Of a stretch of 5,603 nucleotides of DNA, positions 1 to 5,185 are shown piece after piece. Numbering within the stretch: position 1 is the stretch's first letter; each line of letters begins with the position of its first letter. The stretch comes from CAZWVA01 sp964636885 (GTDB taxonomy: Bacteria; Desulfobacterota_D; UBA1144; Nemesobacterales; CSP1-2): positions 1-5,603 of the forward strand of contig CAZWVA010000092.1 in the NCBI GenBank assembly GCA_964636885.1. The letters run 5' to 3'. The translations under genes and the position numbers were made by a program. Under the pieces are notes generated by a model. It was not told the DNA's origin, did no database searches, and worked only from the letters and a program-made list of their open reading frames with translations.

Positions 1-2
1 AT

Positions 3-116
3 GCCTACTTCACCTACGGAGGTAAAACCCGTTGTGTGTATGTAGGCAAGGAGAAAAAAGAGATAGACCCTATTAGAGAGCTTAGGAAGAAACAAAAACT
101 TAAGAAAGGGAGGTAA
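3..116 (+). CDS. C-terminal end of a small basic protein, DUF6788-like tail (5' truncated by window)
   Basis: A frame is open from the window edge for 37 residues to a TAA. It reads as a short aromatic/glycine segment (YFTYGGKTRCVYVGKE) followed by a very Lys/Arg-rich tail ending KKGR. The pattern of aromatic residues, GGK, a basic residue, then YVGK resembles the C-terminal hairpin of small DUF6788-type proteins, which often sit in mobile or accessory DNA. That family match is from memory and is tentative. The stop is followed after only 6 bp by the integrase ATG. The integrase Shine-Dalgarno sequence lies inside this gene's last codons, so the two genes are probably co-transcribed and translationally linked. 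The basic tail would suit nucleic-acid binding or an excisionase-like helper, but nothing seen proves this. Confidence 0.5.
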   Translation, partial: AYFTYGGKTRCVYVGKEKKEIDPIRELRKKQKLKKGR

Positions 117-122
117 ACGGTT

Positions 123-1220
123 ATGGGAAGTGTATTTCTAAGAGGGGACTCATGGGTTGGAGAATACAGGGTTAACGGCAAGGTTAGGCGTAAGACCCTT
201 GGCAAAAAGGGTGTAATCACTAAGACGGTTGCCAGAGAAGTACTACGGAGGATAGAGCAGAAGATTAAGCTGGGTGAATATGACTTGCTGGATACCCGGA
301 TCCCCACTTTAAGGGAGTTTGCGGAGGAATACTTAGCCTATCAACGGGACGTGAAGCAGATCCGGTCATGGGAGAGATCATGGTATGCGGTTAGCCACTT
401 CTCAAGGTTCTTTGGCGATAAGAGGCTTAAAGAGATTGCCCCGGAGGACATAGATGTTTACAAGCAGAGGCGCCTCCTGGAAGGGGCAAAGCCGGGAACT
501 CTGGCCAGGGAGTTAACCGTAATCCGTCACCTGTTCAATCAGGCTAGGAAGTGGAAACGTTTTTTCAACGAAAATCCCATCTCAAGGGCCGGTATGCCGG
601 AGGTTTACGACAGGGTGGAGCGCGTCCTATCGGTCGATGAGGAAGGGAGGCTCCTTTCCCAAATCCCGGAGCCGTTTAGAGGGATAGTCGTTATAGCGTT
701 AAATACCGGCATGAGGCTAGGGGAAATCCTGGCTCTCAGGTGGGACTGGGTAGATCTCCGGGAGAACTGTATCACCCTTCCCCAGACGCACACAAAGACC
801 AGAAGGTTAAGGAGGGTGCCTGTTAATCCGGTAGTTAAAAGAGAACTCCTCAAGTTTGCAGAACGTAGACTTGAGGCCGGAGGAAGCGAGTTTGTCGTAC
901 CCCGGAAGTCCTACTACTCCCTTCTGGGAAGGTTAAGGCGTTCTTTTAGGGAGGCCTGCAAGAGGGCCGGTATCCCTAACCTGCGGTTCCACGACTTGAG
1001 ACATACAGCCGGAACCAGGCTGGGAGAATCCGGGATCCCTATTCAAACCATATCGGCTCTATTGGGTCATACCTCTACCAGGATGACCGAAAGGTATGTC
1101 CACCCGGAGGAGAGCGTTAAGAGGGCAACCGACCTTTTAGCTCAGATTTCTGATTCAGTCACTGACAATTTCACTGACAAGGAAGGAACAGGGAATCAGG
1201 GTTGCGTCGTAACTCCCTGA
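123..1220 (+). CDS. Tyrosine recombinase / phage-type integrase
   Basis: This enzyme should catalyse site-specific integration and excision of the element at the adjacent tRNA-Glu by a covalent 3'-phosphotyrosine mechanism. At 365 aa it has the usual length for a three-part integrase. Residues 1-55 form an arm-binding-like N-terminus rich in basic and aromatic residues (GEYRVNGKVRRKTLGKKG). Residues about 62-150 are the SAM-like core-binding domain, and about 165-340 the catalytic domain. The full active-site set is present: R198 in NTGMRLGE, K225 in the beta-hairpin THTKTRR, H290 and R293 in FHDLRHTAGTRL, H316 in LLGHTS, and nucleophile Y325 in MTERYVH. The protein should be active. The ATG is supported by GGGAGG at 108-113, nine bases upstream, and it closely follows the stop of the preceding small gene. 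About 40 residues follow the catalytic Tyr, a rather long, Ser/Thr/Asp-rich tail whose DNA also carries short repeats. Codon use (many AGG) is not obviously different from the chromosomal genes. Confidence 0.95.
   Translation: MGSVFLRGDSWVGEYRVNGKVRRKTLGKKGVITKTVAREVLRRIEQKIKLGEYDLLDTRIPTLREFAEEYLAYQRDVKQIRSWERSWYAVSHFSRFFGDKRLKEIAPEDIDVYKQRRLLEGAKPGTLARELTVIRHLFNQARKWKRFFNENPISRAGMPEVYDRVERVLSVDEEGRLLSQIPEPFRGIVVIALNTGMRLGEILALRWDWVDLRENCITLPQTHTKTRRLRRVPVNPVVKRELLKFAERRLEAGGSEFVVPRKSYYSLLGRLRRSFREACKRAGIPNLRFHDLRHTAGTRLGESGIPIQTISALLGHTSTRMTERYVHPEESVKRATDLLAQISDSVTDNFTDKEGTGNQGCVVTP
1159..1180 (+). repeat. Two 10-bp direct repeats TCACTGACAA, 12-bp period
   Basis: TCACTGACAA occurs at 1159-1168 and again at 1171-1180, inside the last codons of the integrase gene and about 50-70 bp from the tRNA 3' end. 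The first copy overlaps an 11-bp palindrome, TCAGT-C-ACTGA, at 1155-1165. Direct repeats beside a phage attachment core are often arm-type integrase sites, so these are candidates. The repeats encode the similar peptides VTDN and FTDK, so a coding explanation (tandem duplication of four codons) is equally possible. Confidence 0.4.
1196..1220. terminator. Hairpin across the integrase stop codon, possible weak terminator
   Basis: TCAGGG at 1196-1201 pairs with CCCTGA at 1215-1220. A further TTGC/GTAA helix inside it (one G-T pair) closes a 3-nt loop, with a 2-nt bulge on one side. The right arm contains the integrase TGA stop. Read on the minus strand, the hairpin starts 6 bases after the tRNA CCA and is followed by a T/C-rich run (TTCCCTGTTCC). 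It could therefore end tRNA-Glu transcription before it runs far into the integrase. There is no clean U-tract on either strand, so termination is uncertain. Confidence 0.35.
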
Positions 1221-1226
1221 AATTAC

Positions 1227-1260
1227 TGGCGGCCCCTACGGGATTCGAACCCGTGTTTCT
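1227..1260. other. Predicted attachment-site core in the tRNA-Glu 3' part
   Basis: Tyrosine integrases encoded next to a tRNA 3' end usually recombine in the T-arm or anticodon-arm part of that gene, leaving a direct repeat of the tRNA 3' segment at the far end of the element. Here the T-arm and acceptor 3' strand are the likely shared core. The extent given is an estimate: no second copy is inside the window, so the core length cannot be read from the sequence. Confidence 0.45.
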
Positions 1261-1304
1261 GCCTTGAGAGGGCAACGTCCTAGGCCGGGCTAGACGAAGG
1301 GGCC
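1227..1304 (-). tRNA. tRNA-Glu (anticodon CUC)
   Basis: The reverse strand folds into a full cloverleaf of 78 nt with an encoded CCA. The acceptor stem is GGCCCCU with AGGGGCC, followed by discriminator G and CCA. The D-arm has GUCU pairing with AGGAC. The anticodon stem is UUGCC/GGCAG around the loop CUCUCAA, which places CUC at positions 34-36, so it reads the GAG glutamate codon. The T-arm is ACGGG-UUCGAAU-CCCGU. The UUCGUCUAG start of the D-region is typical of bacterial tRNA-Glu. The gene serves as the presumed integration target of the element on its 3' side. It is intact and should be functional, driven by the promoter at 1323-1350. Confidence 0.96.
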
Positions 1305-1322
1305 GTTTTTGATTCCCATGTT

Positions 1323-1350
1323 AATTTAGCACATGAACGGATGAAATCAA
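1323..1350 (-). promoter_or_regulatory. Putative sigma-70-type promoter of tRNA-Glu
   Basis: On the minus strand TTGATT (1345-1350) is followed after 16 bp by TAAATT (1323-1328). The tRNA 5' end is 18 bases beyond the -10 box, leaving a leader of roughly 11 nt for 5' processing. Position and spacing fit a tRNA promoter. The -10 box is imperfect. Confidence 0.5.
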
Positions 1351-1401
1351 TATTGGGGACGGATTTTTGATCCTCGGAATTTATCTATGTTGGGTCAAAA
1401 C

Positions 1402-1431
1402 TTGAAGACGCCTTATCGGCCTATCTATAAC
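1402..1431 (+). promoter_or_regulatory. Putative promoter of the HerA-like ATPase gene
   Basis: TTGAAG (1402-1407) and TATAAC (1426-1431) are separated by 18 bp in the only non-coding stretch ahead of the ATPase gene. A start near 1438 would give an untranslated leader of about 87 nt before the ATG at 1525. The predicted start point falls inside the palindrome at 1435-1447. Confidence 0.45.
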
Positions 1432-1434
1432 GTT

Positions 1435-1447
1435 AGGGTCTGACCCT
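1435..1447. promoter_or_regulatory. Perfect 13-bp palindrome, candidate operator
   Basis: AGGGTC-T-GACCCT is a perfect inverted repeat with a single central base. It lies three bases downstream of the putative -10 box, where a bound dimeric repressor would block transcription of the ATPase gene. A further GGGTC half-site stands at 1392-1396, just upstream of the -35 box and about 44 bp away. The 1-nt centre and lack of a following T-run make an RNA terminator unlikely. The regulator is unknown. Confidence 0.4.
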
Positions 1448-1524
1448 CTTATGATACATCTTGATTTTTCGACATTCGCCCTCCTTGCATCTTTCCTCCC
1501 GCTTTGCTATCCTCAATAGGAACG

Positions 1525-3141
1525 ATGGCAGAAGACAGAAGGGAGCTTGGTCTTATAACCGGTGGTTCCTTGGTTGAGGGGCTTCAGATGAAACTCAGCC
1601 CCGAAAGGAGCATAGAGGAGGTAAAGACAGGCAAATTCGTTGTTATCTTCGGCCTCCTTCATAGGTTCTTTTCCCTTATAACGGATGTAAGACTCGATTC
1701 CTCTTCCCCAAACATACTCATAAATCCTCCGTCAAAAGAGGACGATGTGCTAAGGCGTGTACTATCCGGAACGAGCACATACGCCACAGTAGAGCTGAAA
1801 CCCATGCTCATGCTTACCAGGGAGGACAAGGAACCAAAGCCAGTAAAGACTATACCCCCGCATTTTGCGATTGTTTCAGAGGCCACCGATGAGGATGTGG
1901 CTCTGGTATTCGGGCGTGAGGACAGGAGCGGGAGGTTCTTTAACATAGGCTCCCCTCTCGATATGGATACGCCGGTTTGCATAAACCTAGACAGGTTCGT
2001 CGAGAGGAGTAACGGGATATTCGGAAAGAGCGGAACGGGTAAAACGTTCCTAATGAGGGTTATGCTTGCCGGGATCATAAAATACGAAAAGGCTGTAAAC
2101 CTCATATTCGATATGCATAACGAATACGGCTGGGATTCAAAAAGGGAGGACACCGGCGATTTCGTAAAGGGGCTCAAGCAACTCTTCCCCGAAAGGGTTT
2201 CCATTTTTTCCCTAGATCCCCAGTCCACGAGGCGTCGCGGGGCAAAACCCGATGTAGAGGTCTACATATCCCTAGACCAGATAGAAATAGAAGACATTGC
2301 CCTTCTTCAGGACGAGCTTCAACTCCACACAACCGCAATCGAATCCGCATACGCGATATACAGGAGGTATGGTGATAGGTGGCTCTCCGAGCTCCTCACC
2401 TGGAATCAGGAAGACCTACCAGAGATCGCAAAGGAACTTGGAGCGCATCAATCCTCCCTCTCTGCGCTCTATAGGAAGCTCGTGAGGCTTAAGAACCTCC
2501 CCTTCATAGTGGACGACAATCGCCGCGGGGAAGGGACAATAAAAAAGATCATCGAATACCTGGGACGCGGGATAAACATAGTGCTCGAGTTCGGGAAGAG
2601 GAATAGCGCACTTTCCTATCTCCTCGTTGCCAATATCATATCTAGGAGGATCCACGACTACTATATCGAGAAAACCGAGGGCTACCTGGCAACGCGTGAT
2701 CCGGCCCATAAGCCCAGACAGCTTATGATCACGATTGAAGAGGCGCACAAGTTTTTAAACCCACAGGCGGCGAAGCAGACGATCTTTGGAACGATAGCGA
2801 GGGAGCTCAGGAAGTACTCCGTCACCATGATGATAGTCGACCAGAGGCCGTCTGGTATCGACGACGAGGTGATCTCGCAGATAGGAACGAGGATAACCGC
2901 CCTTCTAAACGACGAGAAGGACATACAGTCGGTCCTTACCGGGGTGAGTAATACCTCCGGGCTTAGGTCCGTTCTTGCGAGCCTAGACACTAGGCAGCAG
3001 GCCCTGATCCTCGGCCACGCTGTGCCGATGCCAGTTGTTGTAAAAACGAGGGAGTATGACGAGAGGTTCTACAGGGAGATCTCCTCTACGGTTGAGATGG
3101 ATGGCGATGCCTCAAAGCGCATCGAGGAACTCTACGGATAG
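1525..3141 (+). CDS. HerA-like (DUF87, FtsK/HerA clade) hexameric ATPase
   Basis: This is a 538-aa cytoplasmic P-loop ATPase of the HerA/DUF87 type. Relatives form hexameric rings that translocate DNA, usually with the nuclease NurA in end resection. Residues 1 to about 145 look like the N-terminal HAS-type beta-barrel (LGLITGGSLVEGL, then GKFVVIFG). Walker A is GKSGTGKT at 167-174, with K173. The conserved IFDMHNEYG follows at 194-202. Residues about 245-335 form a helical insert, Walker B is MITIEEAHKFL with E405/E406, and IVDQRPSGIDDE (437-448) is the sensor segment with the conserved QRPS, followed by SQIGTRI. The ATG at 1525 is chosen because it directly precedes the family N-terminus. 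Its AGGA (1518-1521) is only 3 bases away, so the ribosome site is poor. An in-frame TTG at 1504 has no site at all, and ATG 1588 has a better one (GAGGGG, 6 nt away) but would cut into the barrel. The gene stands alone and converges on argH. No nurA is visible, so its role in this organism is open. Confidence 0.85.
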   Translation: MAEDRRELGLITGGSLVEGLQMKLSPERSIEEVKTGKFVVIFGLLHRFFSLITDVRLDSSSPNILINPPSKEDDVLRRVLSGTSTYATVELKPMLMLTREDKEPKPVKTIPPHFAIVSEATDEDVALVFGREDRSGRFFNIGSPLDMDTPVCINLDRFVERSNGIFGKSGTGKTFLMRVMLAGIIKYEKAVNLIFDMHNEYGWDSKREDTGDFVKGLKQLFPERVSIFSLDPQSTRRRGAKPDVEVYISLDQIEIEDIALLQDELQLHTTAIESAYAIYRRYGDRWLSELLTWNQEDLPEIAKELGAHQSSLSALYRKLVRLKNLPFIVDDNRRGEGTIKKIIEYLGRGINIVLEFGKRNSALSYLLVANIISRRIHDYYIEKTEGYLATRDPAHKPRQLMITIEEAHKFLNPQAAKQTIFGTIARELRKYSVTMMIVDQRPSGIDDEVISQIGTRITALLNDEKDIQSVLTGVSNTSGLRSVLASLDTRQQALILGHAVPMPVVVKTREYDERFYREISSTVEMDGDASKRIEELYG

Positions 3142-3151
3142 TCTAATTGGG

Positions 3152-4534
3152 TTACCACCTTCCTATTTCTCTCTTACCCTCTTCTATCATCTTTAGGACG
3201 TTTTCCCTTGCCGTTCCGCCGTAGGATTTCCTGCTTGAGATCGAGCCATTAACCGTGATAAATTCGAACACGTCCTTCTCAAACAGCCTTGAGAACATCT
3301 GCATCTCCTCTATGGTTAGCCCGAGTAGTTCCTTCCCCTTCCTTTCGGCGTATGCGACTATCCTTCCCGTAATCTCGTGTGCCTCTCTAAAGGGCATTCC
3401 CTTCCTTGCCAGGTAGTCGGCAAGATCCGTTGCCGTGATAAAACCGTTGCCGAGTGCCCTCTTCATATTCTCGGGCTTGAATCTCAGGTTCTTTATCATC
3501 TCTCCGAGCACCTCGAGTGTGGATGTCACCGTGTCTACGGTGCTGAACATGGGTTCCTTGTCCTCCTGCATGTCCCTATTGTAGGAGAGGGGGAGCCCCT
3601 TCATGGTGGTTAGAATCGAGATGAGGTTTCCGTAGACCCTCCCTGCCTTTCCACGTATGAGTTCGGCTATATCCGGGTTTCTTTTTTGGGGCATTATGCT
3701 TGAGCCCGTGGTGAATTCGTCTCCCATGTCAACAAAGTCGAATTCCTTGCTTGACCATAGAACGAGTTCTTCGGAGAGCCTGCTCAAGTGCATCATGAGC
3801 ATCGCCGAGGTAGAGATGAATTCAATAATAAAATCTCTGTCGCTTACCGTATCGATGCTGTTTTTTGTGACATATGGAAAATCGAGGAGCTTTGCGACGA
3901 GGTCTCTATTTATGGGAAAGGACGTTCCAGCTCCGGCCCCTGCTCCAAGCGGCATGACGTTTACCCTTTTAAGACAGTCAAGGTAGCGTTCTCTATCCCG
4001 TTTTAACATCTCAAAGTAGGCGAGCAGGTGGTGGGAGAGGAGAACGGGTTGCGCCCTTTGAAGGTGGGTGTAGAGAGGCATGACGATGTCGATGCTCCTC
4101 TCTGAGAGGTCTATAAGGTCCTCTGCCAGTCCCTTTATGAGAGAGAGGATCTCGCTGATCCTACCCCTAAGGTAGAGGCGCTCATCGAGTGCGATCTGGT
4201 CGTTTCTACTCCTTGCGGTGTGGAGCTTGCCCCCAACGTCTCCTATCTTCTCTATGAGCCGTCTTTCGATGTTTAGGTGTATATCCTCGAGCTCCTCCCT
4301 AAAGGGAAAATCCCCGGCCTCTATTTCCCTCCTTATCCCCTCGAGTCCCTTTACTATCTTCTCCGATTCGGCCTTTGTTATGATCCCCGTCTCCCCTAGC
4401 ATCCTTGCATGTGCGATGCTTCCCTTTATGTCTTCCACGTAGAGTCTCTTATCGATATAGATTGAAGCTGAGAATCTCTCAGCCACCTTGTGGGTCTTCT
4501 TTTTGAATCTCCCACCCCATGGTTTTTTTAACAA
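3152..4534 (-). CDS. argH: Argininosuccinate lyase
   Basis: ArgH catalyses the last step of arginine synthesis, splitting argininosuccinate into arginine and fumarate. It is a cytosolic homotetramer of the fumarase/aspartase superfamily. The 460-aa length is normal. It opens with the family start KPWGGRF (residues 4-10). The three conserved blocks are all present: HTARSRNDQ (105-113), YTHLQRAQP (155-163, with the catalytic histidine region) and the signature GSSIMPQKRNPD (277-288, mobile loop with the catalytic serine). SSRKSYGGTA stands near the C-terminus (433-442). The segment PLGAGAGAGTSFPINRD differs slightly from the usual PLGxGALAGTxxPIDR, with Leu replaced by Gly and Asp by Asn. The start is TTG at 4534, supported by AGGAGG at 4544-4549 and by the N-terminal motif. 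The gene follows the lipoprotein gene after 98 bp with no clear promoter, so it is probably the third gene of a GGDEF-lipoprotein-argH unit. Its stop is 10 bp from that of the convergent ATPase gene. Confidence 0.97.
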   Translation of the reverse strand: MLKKPWGGRFKKKTHKVAERFSASIYIDKRLYVEDIKGSIAHARMLGETGIITKAESEKIVKGLEGIRREIEAGDFPFREELEDIHLNIERRLIEKIGDVGGKLHTARSRNDQIALDERLYLRGRISEILSLIKGLAEDLIDLSERSIDIVMPLYTHLQRAQPVLLSHHLLAYFEMLKRDRERYLDCLKRVNVMPLGAGAGAGTSFPINRDLVAKLLDFPYVTKNSIDTVSDRDFIIEFISTSAMLMMHLSRLSEELVLWSSKEFDFVDMGDEFTTGSSIMPQKRNPDIAELIRGKAGRVYGNLISILTTMKGLPLSYNRDMQEDKEPMFSTVDTVTSTLEVLGEMIKNLRFKPENMKRALGNGFITATDLADYLARKGMPFREAHEITGRIVAYAERKGKELLGLTIEEMQMFSRLFEKDVFEFITVNGSISSRKSYGGTARENVLKMIEEGKREIGRW

Positions 4535-4543
4535 GTCTTTAAC

Positions 4544-4549
4544 CCTCCT
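4544..4549 (-). promoter_or_regulatory. Shine-Dalgarno site fixing the argH TTG start
   Basis: On the minus strand AGGAGG, within AAGGAGGG, stands 9 bases before the TTG codon at 4532-4534. No ATG or GTG in this frame lies closer to the conserved KPWGGRF. The strong site therefore identifies UUG as the true start, and this pairing may hold argH translation at a modest level. Confidence 0.8.
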
Positions 4550-4613
4550 TATCTTTGAGTAAGGGGCTTCTCGTGCTTTCCAGGACTCGAAAAATGCGTC
4601 CTACGGTTCCCCT
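4547..4613 (-). promoter_or_regulatory. argH leader with mutually exclusive hairpins overlapping the ribosome site
   Basis: The 98 bases between the lipoprotein stop and argH hold nested inverted repeats, read here in the mRNA (minus) direction. AGGGG (4609-4613) pairs with CCCCU (4562-4566), and it encloses AGGAC (4598-4602) pairing with GUCCU (4582-4586). A second, competing helix pairs CCUUA (4560-4564) with UAAGG (4547-4551), the latter covering the first three bases of the AGGAGG ribosome site. The CCU at 4562-4564 belongs to both structures, so they cannot coexist. No U-run follows, so a switch would act on translation rather than termination. Stems are only 5 bp, so chance is a real alternative. 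Confidence 0.3.
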
Positions 4614-4632
4614 CTTTCAGTTTGTTATTGCC

Positions 4633-5172
4633 CTATTTGACCCGCTTCCTCTTCTCTTCTAGTTGCATATCCAGGGATTTCATCTCCTTTATGGTCTCTT
4701 TCATCTTTTGGTTTTCTTCGGCTAGAATGCTGTTTTCTCTGGTAAGGACTCTAATGACCCTTTTTCTTTCCTCGTTTTCCTTTTGGGCCTTTTCGAGTTT
4801 CTTTAGGAGTACGATCAGGCTTTGGGCTTCATCCGATTTATCCCCATCCGTATCCATTGATACGTATATCTTGAGCTCTTCGAGGGCCTTTCGGTAGTCT
4901 GGATTTGGGTTTTTATGGCTTAAGTGGAGCATGGCAAGCCGAAGATGGGCCTTTGCCCGGATTGATGAATCGGGATGGTACCTCCCTATATTCTCCAGCC
5001 TGGTGATCTCTTCTGGAAAGTCATCCGGGTTTGAAACCGGGTAGAAGAGTCCATCCCTTTCGGTTTTATATCCGGCTGCACAACCGGATATGGCAAATAC
5101 GGTAAAGAGTAATACAAAAAACTCGAATATACTATTTGGGATAAGTATCCTATGGCTCTTTGTTTCAATCAT
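4633..5172 (-). CDS. Small lipoprotein with helical-repeat and coiled-coil regions
   Basis: I do not recognise a named gene. The 179-aa product begins with a basic stretch (K5, H7, R8), then a hydrophobic segment (about 15-28) ending in the lipobox ISGC, with the acylated cysteine at residue 31. This predicts a membrane-anchored, envelope-facing lipoprotein of about 149 residues after signal peptidase II cleavage. Residues about 54-105 (SSIRAKAHLRLAMLHL, then DYRKALEELKIYVSMD) look like a TPR-type helical pair. Residues about 115-177 are almost all charged and helical (KKLEKAQKENEERKR and similar) and predict a coiled coil. The ATG has GAGGG at 5178-5182, five bases upstream, and follows the GGDEF gene's stop after 13 bp, so the two are probably co-translated. 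Similar small TPR/coiled-coil lipoproteins accompany signalling genes in delta-proteobacterial-type genomes, but its function here is unknown. A scaffold or sensor partner of the GGDEF protein is only an inference. Confidence 0.8.
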   Translation of the reverse strand: MIETKSHRILIPNSIFEFFVLLFTVFAISGCAAGYKTERDGLFYPVSNPDDFPEEITRLENIGRYHPDSSIRAKAHLRLAMLHLSHKNPNPDYRKALEELKIYVSMDTDGDKSDEAQSLIVLLKKLEKAQKENEERKRVIRVLTRENSILAEENQKMKETIKEMKSLDMQLEEKRKRVK

Positions 5173-5185
5173 GTCTTCCCTCTAA

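Larger units (their letters stand above)
1..1260. mobile_element. Right-hand end of a tRNA-Glu-integrated element (partial)
   Basis: A complete tyrosine recombinase gene ends 6 bp from the 3' end of a tRNA gene and points toward it. This is the standard arrangement of prophages, genomic islands and ICEs that use a tRNA 3' end as attB. By that logic the element extends leftward beyond base 1 and host chromosome begins within the tRNA gene. The tRNA is intact, as expected when the incoming element restores the 3' half of the gene it enters. Only the integrase and the tail of one small gene are visible, so the class of element (phage, ICE, island) cannot be told. The exact junction is not visible because the second att copy lies outside the window; 1260 is an outer estimate within the tRNA. 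Confidence 0.65.

Noticed and set aside
1..45. ATG at base 1 opening a 14-codon frame
   Set aside because: It stops at 43-45 and has no ribosome site in view. The overlapping frame starting at base 3 stays open to 116 and has family-like sequence.
1435..1447. Palindrome as a terminator
   Set aside because: The single central base gives no stable RNA loop without opening the stem, and no T-run follows on either strand.
1504..1524. TTG at 1504 as the ATPase start
   Set aside because: No Shine-Dalgarno sequence precedes it and the seven extra residues do not fit the family N-terminus. ATG 1525 sits right before it.
1659..2228. Long open frame antisense to the ATPase (189 codons)
   Set aside because: The opposite strand encodes a protein with clear Walker A and conserved motifs. 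The antisense product is Ser-rich with no recognisable domain, as expected of a shadow frame.
1525..3141. HerA-like gene as part of an anti-phage defence island carried by the element
   Set aside because: It lies on the chromosomal side of the tRNA, has no effector partner in the window and faces a housekeeping gene. Nothing seen supports defence.
3377..4006. Several open frames on the plus strand within argH
   Set aside because: All lie antisense to an unmistakable argH and show no conserved sequence or start signals.
4582..4602. Inverted repeat AGGAC-N11-GTCCT as an intrinsic terminator between the lipoprotein gene and argH
   Set aside because: The stem is only 5 bp, the run of Ts is in the loop rather than after the stem, and no U-tract follows.
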